The position numbers and the translations under genes are program-made. DNA of 64,000 nucleotides, from the NCBI RefSeq assembly GCF_024323335.1, contig NC_066581.1, forward strand, positions 224,197,039 through 224,261,038. Direction: 5' to 3'. This DNA comes from Lathyrus oleraceus (Eukaryota > Streptophyta > Magnoliopsida > Fabales > Fabaceae). The notes under the pieces were generated by a model that searched no databases, was not told where the DNA came from, and saw only the letters and a list, made by a program, of their open reading frames with translations. Numbering within the stretch: position 1 is the first letter of the stretch; every line of letters starts with the position of its first letter. Below, piece by piece: positions 11,596 through 24,849 of the stretch.

Positions 11596-14500
11596 TGTAG
11601 CGGGGTATTCGTTACCATTAGAGATATTGACTAAATCCAAGGTAAATCATACAAGTCGAGTCGCCACCGCACTTCTATTTATCCAAAGGAATGGTTAGAA
11701 AGCGAACAAAAACCTAAAAGTTTTAACAAAAAACTAGTAAAAGAGAAACAGAGATCTGGGTAAGGGGGTTGGTTATGTAATGGGAAGGTGTTAGGCACCA
11801 AAAACATCCTAGGTACTCCTAGGGAGCCCTTTTCACATTTGTTGTAAGGTTGTGGTTTTGTGAAAATTTGTTTGTGCAAACATGATTGAAGAGATAAGAA
11901 AAGAATATACAAGTTTATTTACATTTTGTGTTTGGATGGATAAACCCATTACCTACGTACCATCTTAAAAGATTAGGATCAAAACCTCGTAGTTCGGGGT
12001 AAAAATCTCAAAATGAGTTGGTGAATTGATTGGTTCAAAAGCCTTAAGGTCTTTTGTTATCCAAGGGAAAAAACTCAACCTAAAACCACAAATCCACCAT
12101 GTGAGGATAGCTCCAACATGCTAGTGAGGGGTTAACCCTATAATAAGCATGGAAGACTCATTGTCCATCACTAAGGATATAGGTGAGTATTACATCTACC
12201 ACAAAGATAACTCAAACCTAATACCTAAAGGTTATGAAAAAGTTTTGATTAGAAAGTGGCCATTGAAACCACAAAAAGACATTTGAATGGGTTATATTTA
12301 CCAATTAGAAGTATATACAAAATGGTCAAAGTTGACTTAAAGATTCAATTCAAAATAAGTATTATGAAAAACAAGTTTGAAAATCAAAAGCATAAGGCTT
12401 AGGTTTCTAATGTTTGAAAACAAGTGTTAAGTGTTTGCACAAACGTTTTGACTTGGGTTAGAGTGGATAGAAGAAGAAGAAGGGCTAAAGTCCTAAGCAT
12501 GCAATAGGTGAGGGATAAAGAAACAAAACCACAATGGAGTTCCTCTCTTAAGATCATATTGATGATCCAAGTAGCTCCCATCCTTTGGAATAAGCAATCA
12601 CACAAAGCATAAATTCAAGCAATCATCAATCAAAATGGATTCTTGGAAAGACTCCTCAATGCATCTTGGATCTCTCTCTCTTAGAAGCTCATGGTAATGG
12701 TTCCCCAAATAAGTTCAAGTTAGAACTCCTAGCACAAGAAAACACACATCAAAAGGTTCTATAATACAATCAAAGAATGGACAAGAGTGAGTTTAGAATA
12801 TGGTCTTTTCAATGTTCATCTTCAAGCTTAAGCATTCTAAAGGCTCAATGCCTAGTTGCTCTTTGACTTTTTATAGCACTCTAAAGGCCCAATGCCTAGT
12901 TGCTCTTTGACTCCAAGTTTGCATAGGGAAAGTCCTAAAGTCTAAGTCCATTTTTTCCATTTTTGCATTTGGTCTATAACAATCAAAACAAGACACAAGC
13001 ACAATAGTATATACACAATTATGTGCTGAAGTGAGCAAAAGGCAAATGGCATTAACATAAACATATGCTCAAGTGAGCAAAGGGAAAAAGCAAATGGATA
13101 ATATGTGCAAGAATAGTAAATTGCATAAAAGTAAAGTGCAATAAGCAAGTGTTAATTGTTAATGGTTAGTGTTAGTAGTTAGTGTGCCATAAGGCAAATT
13201 TAACGCTATGTTAAGCAATCGTAATTGGACTTATGTAGAAGTCACAACTATCTGAGGTCAGTCAATAATAATGTAGGCAACAACACAAGTTAGAAGTCTT
13301 GATTAGTGAACCAAGTTCTAACAACTTGCCATGCCAAAAAGAAAAAAAAGAGAATTGATCTTGTATTGGTTTAAGCCTTTTGCATGATTTAGAAAATAAC
13401 ATATCCTTAATGCAAAGCCATTCACTTAATCAATTGATCAAGATGAATTAGATTTGAATCAAGAAAGATTAAGTCTCTCTAATCAATGCTAACTTATCAA
13501 CCTTTAACTTATTGATCAAAGAGAAAGAAGAAGAAGAAGAAGAAGAAGGAGATGAAGAATGGATAATGAAAATGGAAAGATCAAAAATGCATAAGATGAA
13601 ATAAGATGTACCAATCCATATGTATTGACCAAATGACATTGAAAGTTAAAGTCAAACAAATAAGAAATCAGAAATGGGATGAAGATTGGAGATCAAACAA
13701 CAAGCAAAATATTTTTGGCATTTTTTTATATTAAAATAAACTTGAATTAAAAGTAAAAGAAAGGTCAAACTTCAAAATCACTTCAAATCAACCTTGAGAG
13801 GTCCAAGTTGTTTATCCCAAGTTCAACAAGGTCAAACTAAGTTTGACAAAAAATTTCAGCATTTTTAAAAGTCAGAAACTATTTTTAATCAATTAAAAAT
13901 GAATAAAAATATCCTAATTGAACTAAAATCTCAAATAAATCTCAAATCAATTAAAAAATTGATGAGAATATTTTTCATAGATCCATCATCATTCAAATAG
14001 GTTAGGAAAATATTTTTGTATTTTTTGAATATCAAAAACTATTTAAAATGAATTAAAAATAACCAGAAAAGAGAAAATTCACAAAAAATATCAAATGATA
14101 AAATAAAAAATATTAGAAATCAGAATTAGAAACTAGAAATTATTTGGAGAAGAATGCAATTGGTCCCATATTTTTTGGATTTAAAATGAAGAAGATATGA
14201 ATTTTTGAAAATAATGGAAATAAAAGAAATAAAAATCAGAAAATAGAAAAATAAGAAAAACAAGGAGCGTTGGATTGGATCTCATTAATTGACGTGGCCA
14301 ATCCTGAGGTTCAGAAGCGCGCACTCATGGTAAGCCCAAGTCAATGAGAAACATCCAACATTAAAATAAGTCATAACAATGGAAGGCCACGATTATATCT
14401 GGAAAATGAATCCAACGATCCAGATTCAAACTGGCAATGGGACGGCCACCGGAGCCACCTTCTTCTCCGGTGAGCTTGTGTTTTCCGGCCAAAATTGCAG

Positions 14501-16534
14501 GCAACCAAAACTTAACCAAAATACACGATCTATACACCGTTAGAAAGCTGGGATGATGTACATCATCCCTGTATCACTCAATTCCACTCTAGATCTCTAT
14601 ATTGAGAGAAACCGGAGATGGAAATTCTGTGATGTTCATGAGAACTTGATGGATTTCAAAAATTAAACGCACAGTAATGATGCCTCCATTGAGAGGACTT
14701 CAGCCAACACAAAATCCAAGCAAATAGGTCAATAGATGATGAGTTTGGAGGAAAAAACCAGTTGAAGAACAACTTTGGATTCTGGAGATTTGAGCTTGAT
14801 TCCTTGCTTCCTTTATCAAAACAGAAGATCAATGAACTGAAGGATGAAGTTTAGAAGCTTTAGATCCAAAGATTCAACAAGATGTAGTTGAATTTTAGAT
14901 CTGAAAAATTTGAAGAAAAGTGAAATAGCTTCTTTGGTGAGAGGTTGAGTTTTGATTTCTACAGCAATTCAGGTTGATTCCAACATGAATTTTGAATGGA
15001 ATAGAGCTTCTATTTATAGAGGAAATGGCAAGGAGAGGGTGATTCAATCCGTGTGCATGAATTTGGACATTCATTGCATGGGCTTGCATGATCATGCACA
15101 AAACCCAAAACCAAAGCCAAATGCAATATGAAATCATACCAAAGTGAAATGGACGTGTAATCTGAATGGTAATTGCTTGTGCATGGAATTTTGAGGTGTT
15201 ATGCATAATTGAACCAAAAGCTTCTCCTCTTCGAAAATACCATTTTCCAAATCCAAACATGATCATGTGAGTAATGGCTGGAAAGGTTTTGATGTAAGGA
15301 ACAATTGTTATGTTGGGCAAAAATCCATTTGAAGTGTGGAAATTGGTGAAATTTGAGTTTAAAGTGTAAGGTGCAAAACATGTAAAGGCAAAGTTTCTAA
15401 ATTTGGCCAATGTTCAAGCCCTTCTGTTTTGATGATGCAAGCCTCAAATGAAAAAACCTCCAACATCAAAGTTGTAGATATTTTTAATACAATAAAAATG
15501 GACTTAAATTTTGCATCATTTGGATTTTTGGTGAAAGAGTTATGGGCACTTGAAGTTGGACTTTTTTGCCTTTTAATGCATTTGGCCCAAAAGGACCTAT
15601 AATGTCTTGCACTATCACATGTATTTCCTTTGAGATTTTGAACTTTTGTCCAACATAACATTTGAATTATACATCTTAAGATTTCCAATGCATTTTATCC
15701 CATCTCAAAATCATAAAAAATGAATGAGTTATGTCCTTGGGAAGTTGACCCAAAATTAAGGTTTTAGTCAAAATGACCTATAATGTGTTGGAATGGGAGA
15801 TGACCTTCCAAGATTCAAATCAATTTTTGATGTACATGAAAGTTGTTCATATTGTCCTTAAGAACATGTTTTATTTTGTAATCATCTCCATTTGACCAAC
15901 ACATAAAAAGTTAGGTCTCAGTGCATTTCAAAATAGTTAGATGAATTGACTGATCAACTTCTCAAATCCACAACTCATATCTTGATGAATTGATGATTGA
16001 GGACACTCAAATAAGTTCAAATATGCATTAAGTGATGAATTAAAGAACTTCCCTTGATTGTATTTGACCATGGGCTGAGGTTGCTTCATGAGCAAGGCAT
16101 TGTGGTGCACAAATGAATTAAGGTTCCTTTGGGGGACAAACCTCAAACCCTTTGACTTGCTTTGATCAAAATGATGAATTGAGATACTAGAGAGGCATAT
16201 TTAATGGAGGAGAGCTTTGGGAACCACTACCATGCTTGCTTTCATCTCCTCTTGACCTTATCATTGCACAAAAGATCTCCTAGATGCTTTGGACCTTGTG
16301 ATTGCTCAAGCTACAAACAAAAGATGTTAGTGACATATTTTTGTGATTTTGGTTAATAAACAAAATGAGAAAAGCAATAATATATAATTCAAGCATGCTT
16401 GGTGATCTCAAACCACTCACAAGAGGTCCCACCCAAAGGCAAAGGGAACTCGGATGCTAATGATCCTTGAGGCAAATACAAATGCAATGTTATGATGCCA
16501 TGAGGGATCTTAGGGACAAAATTAGGGTCTTACA
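11596..16534 (+). mobile_element. Ogre-like solo LTR
   Basis: A 4,939-bp block with LTR-type ends, TGTAGCGGGG... and ...GGGTCTTACA, inserted in the SIRE envelope-like gene. It is flanked by CATAT (11591-11595) and CATAC (16535-16539), a 5-bp duplication with one change. It has no coding capacity: open stretches inside (for example 14895-15410, minus) lack domains. Known Ogre wording appears near its left end (GAGTCGCCACCGC, then GAAAGCGAACAAAAACC and GGTGTTAGGCACC), and Ogre LTRs in legumes are about 5 kb. A (GAA)n tract lies at 13523-13550, a 44-bp tandem duplication near 12837-12918, and a TTTGGCCC/GACCTATAATG pair near 15580-15790. It was presumably left by recombination between the two LTRs of a full Ogre. 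Orientation is inferred. Confidence 0.7.
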
Positions 16535-16539
16535 CATAC

Positions 16540-18322
16540 ACTAATGAAACACAAGTTAAAGCAAACCCTAGTGTCAATCCTATCCAGGTTGATGGACATC
16601 TGGTTGAAACACCTGTCTTTGATAAGTTTTTTGATGACATTGTCAATGATAACTATGTCTCCTATGAAGATTCTGTTGATGATATCCTCAATGATAAGCA
16701 TCAAAATGTAGAGGCTGAAGTTATAAGTAAGACTTCTGATGGAAAGAATGAGTCCAATAAAGAAGTGAGTAATGAGAAGCCTCAAAATGAAGAAGATATG
16801 AGACAAGAGGAATGGAATAAAGAGGCTAATGATGATTATGATGAGATTACAATTGCTTACATCATGCATAAGCTTAATGATAATGTGTATAAGCCTAAAT
16901 AAAAAGACACTCAAGTAAAAGCTAGAGAAATGGCGAGTATAGATGAAGAGACTGAATCAGATGAACAACCCGTTGTTAAAGTTATGAAGAGTACAATAGT
17001 CTATGACTGAAGGAGTGAAAGAGACAAAAACAAATGTTCCTCCAAAAACCTATTTGAAGAACATAACAATTGTGAAGAAGAAAACTCCTCAAAATTCCCT
17101 TGTTAGTAAGAAGATAAAGGTGGAAGTGAAAATTATTGAGAAAGCTTGTTCATTTGAGTGAGTCTGGAACAGATGTTAAAGCAAATGTGCAAGAAATTAT
17201 GTCCACCACCAGAAGGAAGGTTGGTGGAAAAATGATTACATTGAATGTTGCTACTACTCTACTAGATAATGTATCTTTCCATTCTGAAACAAGTGTCTGA
17301 AGGTGGAAATTGTGTTATCAAAGAAGGGTTGTTTATGAAAGAGAGCGGAGAAAAAATGTCCTTGAGTAGAAAAAGGTTATAAATATGTTGTAGGATGTAG
17401 GATTGATGAAGACTGTTTCAAATATTGGACCATGCTATGAAATACTGATCAATTAGTTCATTGTGAACCCGTCATCTGACTGTTAAAGGTAGTCATGAGT
17501 ATAGGAAGGTCTATGTTAGAGGGAAGTGTGTGAAATTCTCACCCTCAATTATTGATGCTTATCTAGGAAGAAACAAGTCAGCTTAGTCTGAAAAAGTTCT
17601 ATCTATAGACAAGATAGAAAAAGAAAAAATTATTGGTCAAGTGAAACAATAGCCAACAAAGTGTTAATTTCTTGTGGTAAATTGAGTGTTAAGTATGTTG
17701 TTTTGAATAGGATAGGGGCAGCAAATTGGGAATCCACTAATCACAGTTCAAGCATCACTCCTACTTTGGCCAAGTTGATCTTTCTAATTTGAACCAAGTC
17801 TAAGATTAACTTTGGTGAGTATGTGTTTAATTAGATCATGAAACATGCTGATTCTTTTGTAGTGAAGCTACCAATAGCTTTTATATGCTTAATCACTGAC
17901 ATTATCTTAAAGTAACACCCTGAAGTTTTGCACCCTCAAGAAACTCCATGCAAAAAGATTGGGCCTCTGACCCTTGACAAGAAGATGTTTATATGGACAC
18001 ATGTGTCCCAGACATTGTGGTCAAGCATCATGGTCAGACTGCTGGTGGAAGCTCTTCACTTGTATCCAATGCCACCAGAAAAGATGTGTTGTCTGAGCTG
18101 ATGGAGGTTTCAAAGGCTCTACAAGAGACTATTACCTCAAGTACCATCAAGAAGATGAGTGTGGATGAATTTATCAAAATGTTGATAAAGGAGAAGGATT
18201 TTGAGGATGAAGACATAACTGACTATGAAGAAGAAGAGGAAGAAAATTCTGCTAGTGGTAAAGAAGCTGACAGCTCAGAATCCTCAAGTGCAGAAGCTAA
18301 CAACTCAAAATCCAACTCTTAA
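16540..18322 (+). pseudogene. SIRE envelope-like gene, 3' part
   Basis: The envelope-like frame resumes directly after the solo LTR with an acidic, Asp/Glu/Asn-rich stretch (about 16540-16910). It then decays into stops and frame changes through 17000-17980. The last 109 codons (17994-18322) are open and end in an acidic, Glu/Ser-rich tail (DYEEEEEENSA then SSESSSAEANN). A preceding segment rich in Lys/Glu/Leu could form a coiled coil, as described for SIRE env-like products. The short open tail should not be taken for an independent gene. Confidence 0.65.
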
Positions 18323-19103
18323 TACTGATGTTAACAAGTTGAAGTTGTGTTGAATCTTTTGGCCTTTTATGTTTTTAGGCTTATATTTGTGGTTATGTAA
18401 TAACCTTATATTATGCTTCTTCAGTTGCACTCATCCGTGTTTTGGTTTTGTTACCAATAATTGTCTTGATGATCTAGCATCTTGTTCAACATTTGTGATA
18501 TTGTTTGATGTTTGTCTTCTCCTGATCCATTGTGTTTGTGCTAACATACTGACCTCTGTGTTGACTGTTTGGTTTCTATGAGGAACACCTTTGTCAAATT
18601 ATGGAAAAAAGGGAGAGTAATGGTATGATTAATGGTGTGTGGTGTAATGGTGTGACTACTATATATTGATGTGTGTGTATGGGTTGTGCTGATCTAATAT
18701 GTTGCTGACTATGTGATTGGTACTAACTGTTCTGATCTGACTGTGTGTGCAGACATGCTAAATTTTCCGCCTGGTATCTAGCCCTGAATTATGGTATGTT
18801 TATCGATGTATGCTAGTAGTAGCTTCTAAATATCGTCCACTAACTACTAATTATGTGTGCATGACTAACTAGTCTTAATGATTGCATAAAGCATCATTGT
18901 GTGTCTGATTGACTGATGTATAACAACCACATATCTTATGACTTTTGTTGTTGTTGTTGTGTGTTTGCTCTGATGTGTGCTGCTGATATTTCTGTTGTTG
19001 TTGTTATTTGCTCTATATGCTTGTATGTAAGGTGCTTAATGTTTTTCACATCTTGGATGTTTTTGAAGAATGTTGTTTTTCCAAAATTTTCCAAAGAGGA
19101 GAT
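18323..19103 (+). other. SIRE 3' untranslated region and polypurine tract
   Basis: Non-coding T/G-rich sequence with many TGTGTG and TTGTTG words. It ends in CCAAAGAGGAGAT (19091-19103), the degenerate polypurine tract that primes plus-strand synthesis, immediately before the 3' LTR. Open frames here (18369-18581, 18916-19128) have no domain and are rejected. Confidence 0.65.
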
Positions 19104-20081
19104 TATTGTTACTTTCTGGATTAGCTAATTTATGTTAACAACATGGTATGAACACATGTTGGACATGATGTTCTAGATGGTGCGGAACATTTGGCCCCAA
19201 CTTCTTTTGTGAAGAAAGTCATATGTGGGAACAGATGTCCCATCATGTGTCCCTTGTCGGCATGACAAGCTTGTTGTTGTATGCGTGTGTTTTCCAATTG
19301 TCTTTAGTGCATCTTTCTATTACTTGTGCAACAAGTGTTGTTGATATCTATTAGCGATCTGATTTGTTTGATTATTTAATTAGATTAAATTTAAATCATG
19401 GAGATTTAAATTTAAATTCAAATCAAATATTTATTTCAAGTGGAGCTGATTTGATGAAAAAAAACCTAACCGAATCTCCACAATATATGGACGAAATTAG
19501 AGCTGCTAAAGCTCATTGGAAAAAGCCCAGAAATTGGATTTCTATATATAGAGACTCATTACACACCTTGAAAATTATGAGCCTTAGTGATAGTTTGTGT
19601 TTTAGGATGAGTATGTTGTTAATTGTATACCACATTATTGCTTCAGTCACATGACATAGTAGTTAGTTTATTTAGTTGAGTTGCAACTCAACATTGATCA
19701 TTTTGTTTAAGTTATTGTTATTGTTGATCACTAGGGTTAATGATTGAGAGAAAGTGGTAGGGGGTTCTTATATTTAGTGGGAGTCCTAAGTAGAAATACA
19801 CTAAGGATAGAATTAATAAGAGAGACATTGAATAAAGGGCTTGCTCATTTAAGACACTTTGAACTAATTCTATTAAAGAGTGGATTTTCTTTCTTAGGTA
19901 GAGTGCCATCCATAAGTAGGTGTTATTTGCATCAAAGTGGGTTACCAATTCTATTGTGTTCTTTATTTTTTTCACACTTATTCATAATTGATGTCATGTT
20001 ATATTAAATCTAGTTTAATAAGTTGGATAAGTTGTCCCAGACATCTAATCTAACATCTGTCCCCTGAGGAACATAATTTTA
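19104..20081 (+). repeat. SIRE-like 3' LTR
   Basis: Aligned with the 5' LTR over its whole length except for two stretches deleted there. It starts TATTGTTAC (the canonical TG changed to TA) and ends ...ATTTTA, followed by the duplication GAAAT. The many differences from the 5' LTR indicate an old insertion. Confidence 0.85.
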
Positions 20082-20086
20082 GAAAT

Positions 20087-22155
20087 TTATATTAATAAAA
20101 GAAATAAAAATGCAGACGCATAATTAAGGGTTATTATTTCGGTTGGCATATTATCTGAGGTAAAAGCTTGTTACCTTATGTGTATTTTGTAGTAGCGTGT
20201 GTTCTAATCAAGTCAAAATCAATAGGTCAAATTGAACCTGACGATCTAGAAGAAGATGCAAATTGCCAAGATGATGGAATTCACTCATTAATGACGTGAT
20301 TGAAATCGAACAGATTACAAGTCGGTGTGATATAAAGGTTGACGATCAACAAGTGTATTTGACTATCTCGTTGTCAATAAATCTTATGGATGAAGAATAT
20401 GAAGAGTATGGGTCTGAAGACAATATCGAATTAGATGAATACAATGAAAAATATTAGGATATATAGTTTGAATAAATTACTTTTGTAACATTAACTATTT
20501 TTACTTTGTGCGTTTTGCGTATTATATTTCTCTAATTAATGAACTTAACTCTTCATACTTATAATATTGTTTTGTGTTGGTATATTAATTATTGTATTTA
20601 TCTCTCAAAATTAACAAAAATGCCACCCTGACTAGGGATAAGGGTAAGGGTAAAACCCACCATCACACGAGGATTATTACACACGAGGTGGCTCAGTACC
20701 ATATGTTTATACCTATGTTATAGTCTAGTCAGACTCCCATGCAGACATTGATCCCTACTCCATCCATTATGCTCCACTCATAGCTACATCTCTCACTTTA
20801 CTATTATTCACTCAGGGTTTCTCTACATTTCCATTTGGATATCAATCAACTTTTTTTTTGTCTCCCCTTCAATATGTACCCTAGCAATCTCAAGCCTTAT
20901 TTGTTCTAGTTCCTAGGCATGTACCTCCTCAGTAGCTTGGAGGATCCTGAATTCCTCATCCCCAATATATACCTTCATCATCTAAGCATCATGATGAATT
21001 CTCAGCAAGTGTATCGATAGTGTCTCAGTAATAAAAAGATGGAATCCACCGGGATGACTTTTTAACAAGATAAAATGTGTGCAATGTATAGAAAATAGTA
21101 AAATGGGGGTTTCAAGTTTGCAATGCGAAAAGAAAATAAGTGTTTAAACAAAATTGCGAAAGCGGTCAGGTTGTGTTTATAATCCCTTAGTTCTCTATTA
21201 TTGATGTTTAGTGTCTTATATGAATGATCTTATCATTATAACCCACGATGAACTAACAAAGCTAATATAATCGATCCCTTGCAAAATAACTCATTAATCA
21301 CTACTCGGAGCTTCTTATCCCTAGTCCACCAGCATAAGCAAGATTAGGCGATGCATAAAATCTTAATTCCCTATGCCACTACCCGGGGTCTCCTATTCCT
21401 ATTCAACCAACATAAGTACAACAATTGCCCTAGGCCCAACACATGGACTAATGGTCAGTATTTTGTATGTGCCCACAATCAATTTAAAAGAGTACCTCAC
21501 ATAAAAAGCATTAAGAATAATAAGCAGTTGAATGGGATTATTTATCAAAAGGTTCATACAAAGTCAAATCAATATATTACCCAATAATATTGAAATAAGT
21601 TCATCATAACACAACCTAACCTATAGGAGCTTAGTTACTCATAATTCAAATTACAATATCAAAAACGATAGATGAAAATAGCATGTGAATTCCCTTGAAG
21701 TAATGGCCTCCAATGACTTCCACTGCCCTCAAAATCATCCTTGATGCTGTAAAAATAGTCCTTTGTTCTCCAAAATTTGTAACCCTTATCAAAGTGCATA
21801 AATTCGCCTTAAAAAGAGCTCATAATGAATCAGACGCATCAGAAAAAGCCTAGAAAAAGTAGCCATCGCGTGCACGATGCAACTTTTATATCATTATCGC
21901 ACATGGGATGTTGCATTATGGTGCACATGATTTTTCCTGAAGTTGCACTCTTTCTCTCCTTTTTTCACCTAACTTTTCACTAAGTCCAATTTATTCACAC
22001 TTAGTTATTTTTTCCTCATTCTTTGGTCTTTCTTCTTCCTTTGGACTCATCTTTCACTTGTTTTAATCTGATTCTTCGACTAAATTCATGCAATTACAGA
22101 TTGTCATTACAACCCCAAACTTTAATTGTTGCTTGTCCTCAAGTAACTCGCCTGC
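20087..22155. other. Unassigned repeat-like sequence
   Basis: No intact gene. At 20090-20215 there is a possible transposon end (ATTTTGTAGTAGCG, compare CACTA TTTTGTAGTG). At 20220-20457 a decayed coding-like stretch ends with acidic codons (DEEYEEYGSEDNIELDEY), family unknown. From about 20990 to 22140 there is non-coding DNA with GCAAGTGTATCGATAG and TGTTGCTTGTCCTCAAGT. I have the impression of moderately repetitive plant sequence but cannot assign a class. Confidence 0.3.
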
Positions 22156-22159
22156 AACT

Positions 22160-22845
22160 GCACATTTCAACATAAAACAAGTCGCACAATAATAATTACC
22201 CGTGTTGACCTATTCTGCTCCAGTTCTGGATAATGCAACACTTGCTTATTTCTTACCATCCTAAGAGACAAGCGAGTTACCAAGAAAGTGACACGTACCG
22301 TTGGAACTTTTTCGATCCAATTCACAACCAGCAAAATTAGAATCCAAGAACCCAACTAAACAATTAATCCCTTTGGAGTACCATAAGCTCATAGGTGGTG
22401 TGGTAGTGAGGTACTTCACAGTGTGTTTGACTGCAATGATGTGCGATTTATTAGGGTTTGTTTGAAAATGTGCACGCAAACAGACAACAAACACAATATC
22501 AAGAAGAAATGCGGTAAGATAAACAATAGAATTGATCATACCTTGACGTTTCCTTTCTTCAACTGCTTGCCCTACCTAATCCTTATCCATACTGCATGAA
22601 GTGCTCATGGGATTTGAAATAGTTTTTTTTTGTTTTTTCTATACCAATTCTTGTTAGTAACTCTTTATAATATTTAGTTTGATTGATGAATGTGTCTTCC
22701 TTTAATCGATGCATTTATAACCTAAGAAAGTTTAGAAACTCTTCCATTATAGACATTTCAAATTCATCTGCATCGTATCGAAAATAATCTTTATACAAGG
22801 ACTTGTTAATAGTATCGAAAATAATATCATCGATATATATTTTAA
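22160..22845 (-). pseudogene. Ty1/Copia RT/RNase H fragment
   Basis: Minus strand. It begins near 22835 with the RT active-site block IYIDDIIF (YVDD type) and then FEMSIMEEFLNFLG. A degenerate connection follows, then MINSIVYLTA...DIVFVVC, NKSHIIAVKHTVKYL and the RNase H opening (FLDSNFAGCELDRKSSNGTCHFLG), ending near 22160. Frame changes and stops separate the pieces, and no LTR is found on either side. The upper end coincides with the left edge of duplication copy B, so the insertion or truncation breakpoint lies near 22845. Confidence 0.8.
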
Positions 22846-23391
22846 TCATGTTCATTTAAATTTTCACTAAAAAATTAAAATTTTAGAACCCTAAAATCAA
22901 TTTTCTATCTAACTAATGAAATTTTTTACTATAACAATCTATCAAGTGTATATTTCAAGTTCATCTCAATCAATATTAACAGAATAAATCGAGAGTCTTA
23001 TACAATGGATATACAATGTAGTGAGAATTTAAAAAATGATTTCATAATATGCAGTCGCAATGAACATCAGAGCAATCGCAATTGCAACTCCAACACCAGA
23101 TTAAAACTATGCATTAAGCAACATTAAATTCCTATAAAAACCTAATTATTATAGTCATTATTGTCTTGTATATATAAGTTGCTGCATCATGGGAGAGTAT
23201 GCAACTCATTAAAAATTGAACAAAGTATCAAAATTTAAGGTACAGTTAACTGCATCATTCATCAGGTTCAGTCACATAAAGCAATAAAATGACACTTGTC
23301 TAAATTTATTAAATATATATAAGTTTTAAGAGAATATATATAAGCTATCTTGACCTTACCAAATAATATATATAATTACACTGCAACAGAA

Positions 23392-23922
23392 TCAATAGCT
23401 ATCAAATTGAAAAGGTTCATAAAATGCAGTTGTTGGAAGCAGATCCCAAATATTCTCCACCATCTGAGGAGTCAAAAGTACATCTTCATCAAAACCCTCA
23501 TATGAGCATTCTCCACCAGGTTTCACCACTTGTTCATCAGAATCCGCAAGAGGAGGCACAGCCACAACCGTGAAATCATTTTCATCACAACCCATTCTAA
23601 TATTCTCAGGGTCAGTGACGCTGTTATCGCTGACGAACTCCTGAAATTTCGAAGGATCCGGCGGTGATTCAGCGTATTGACCCGTGAGTTCTTGGACCAG
23701 TGCCATAAAGTCAGAGGCACTGGTCTTAACCTTCATAGGGTTGGAAATATAAACTACCTTGATGGGTTTGCTGTTTTTCTTTATAGATTTGGTTATTTTT
23801 GTTGGTGTCTTTTGTTGTAGAGAATTAATCACTGAATTTGTGCTGCTAGTGGTAGTGGTGTTCATGGTTGTTTGCAGACAAGAACTTAGTACTATTGGGT
23901 TTTGTTTTGTTGAAGATAACAA
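23392..23922 (-). CDS. SIB1-like: VQ motif protein, SIB1/SIB2-like (copy B)
   Basis: An intact, intronless frame of 176 residues, the same length as copy A with no indels and about 21 substitutions. The VQ motif FMALVQELTG (72-81) and the KPIKVVYISNPMKVKTSAS block are conserved; near the motif only E71 to D and N51 to S change. Most differences sit in the N-terminal Ser/Thr region (residues 21-33) and in the acidic C-terminal half (residues 98-136), with two at the very end (T170P, L173F). Expected partners are WRKY group I proteins and the plastid sigma factor SIG1 (family knowledge). Retained open frame and motif argue against a simple pseudogene. Its upstream block now lies about 30 kb away, beyond the inserted elements. 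Confidence 0.9.
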   Translation of the reverse strand: MLSSTKQNPIVLSSCLQTTMNTTTTSSTNSVINSLQQKTPTKITKSIKKNSKPIKVVYISNPMKVKTSASDFMALVQELTGQYAESPPDPSKFQEFVSDNSVTDPENIRMGCDENDFTVVAVPPLADSDEQVVKPGGECSYEGFDEDVLLTPQMVENIWDLLPTTAFYEPFQFDSY

Positions 23923-24400
23923 GTGAAGAGGAAAATGAAAGGGGAAAATAACTGTGATGGAAGCAAATTAATGGAAAGTTAAATGGAGAGCGAGAGCGAT
24001 TGGCATAATGCAAATCACAGCCGACACTAGCCGCGCGTGCTGTGCACTTTTTAGTCTCATTATTTTATTTATTCTTTCACAATTTATTTTGTGTAACTCA
24101 TCTATTTCTCTAATCAACTAAAAATATTAATCTCTCTATTTCCAAAAAAAAAAACATTAATCTCTCTAATTGAATAAAAATTTGTCATAAATCTTATTGT
24201 TCCGATTCATTTTTATCCTTTTTAAAGTTAATTTTATGTATATCATGGCTGACGAATTTTAAAATAAATATTTTAAAATATAAAACTTATTTAGTTTTTT
24301 TATTATAAAAATTTATTTATAAATTTTAAAATTTTTAAGACAAATAAAAATTTATATAATTTTGATATAAAATCATTGTATAATAAATAGACGGGTCGTT

Positions 24401-24642
24401 TAATATTGAAGTGTAATTCTAATTTAGTTAGCATTTCACTTAAGTGTCATTTAAGAGTTTAATTTGAGATGCATTTTAGTTTGACAATTCAACTTCTGAG
24501 TGTGTATAAATACTGAATTTTTGTTCAGTTAAAGTGTGTTATTCAGTTGTAACTCAATTTTGAATTTCAGTAGTTAGAAGTTAGTTACAAATTTATATTC
24601 TCTCTCTTCCATCTTCATCTTCTTCCTTTTTGTGAACCAACA
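24401..24642 (+). repeat. Copia 5' LTR (24.4 kb element)
   Basis: Starts TAATATTGAAGTG (TG changed to TA) and ends ...ACCAACA. It matches 29028-29268 throughout, with scattered substitutions. A TATA-like GTATAAATA lies at 24504-24512 and a pyrimidine-rich stretch (CTCTCTCTTCC) near the end. Confidence 0.85.
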
Positions 24643-24644
24643 AT

Positions 24645-24659
24645 TGGCATCTAGAGCTC
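24645..24659 (+). other. Primer binding site
   Basis: TGGCATCTAGAGCTC, a degenerate form of the initiator-Met-tRNA complement TGGTATCAGAGC, two bases after the LTR. Confidence 0.7.
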
Positions 24660-24849
24660 CAGTTCGGATCAACGAAAAACACCAAGGGAAACATGAGTGA
24701 ACGTGAGGCGTGTGTGGTTGATTGATGTTCATTCAATTCACAGTAAATTGAAGATCAGAAACGTAACAGAATCATATTTTTTTATTCTGAGGGATTGAAA
24801 AACATGAGTGTTTGGTGAGATCTTAGTGAATTCTTGCACAAGAACGAAG

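Noticed and set aside
14895..15410. 171-codon minus-strand frame
   Set aside because: Lies inside the Ogre-like solo LTR, has no domain and is Phe/His/Ile-rich; chance frame.
16522..16914. 130-codon minus-strand frame with membrane-like composition
   Set aside because: Antisense of the acidic part of the SIRE envelope-like gene; Ile/Phe-rich composition is the complement of Asp/Glu/Asn codons.
17993..18322. Possible small acidic host gene
   Set aside because: Position between SIRE envelope wording and the SIRE purine tract shows it is the tail of the envelope-like pseudogene.
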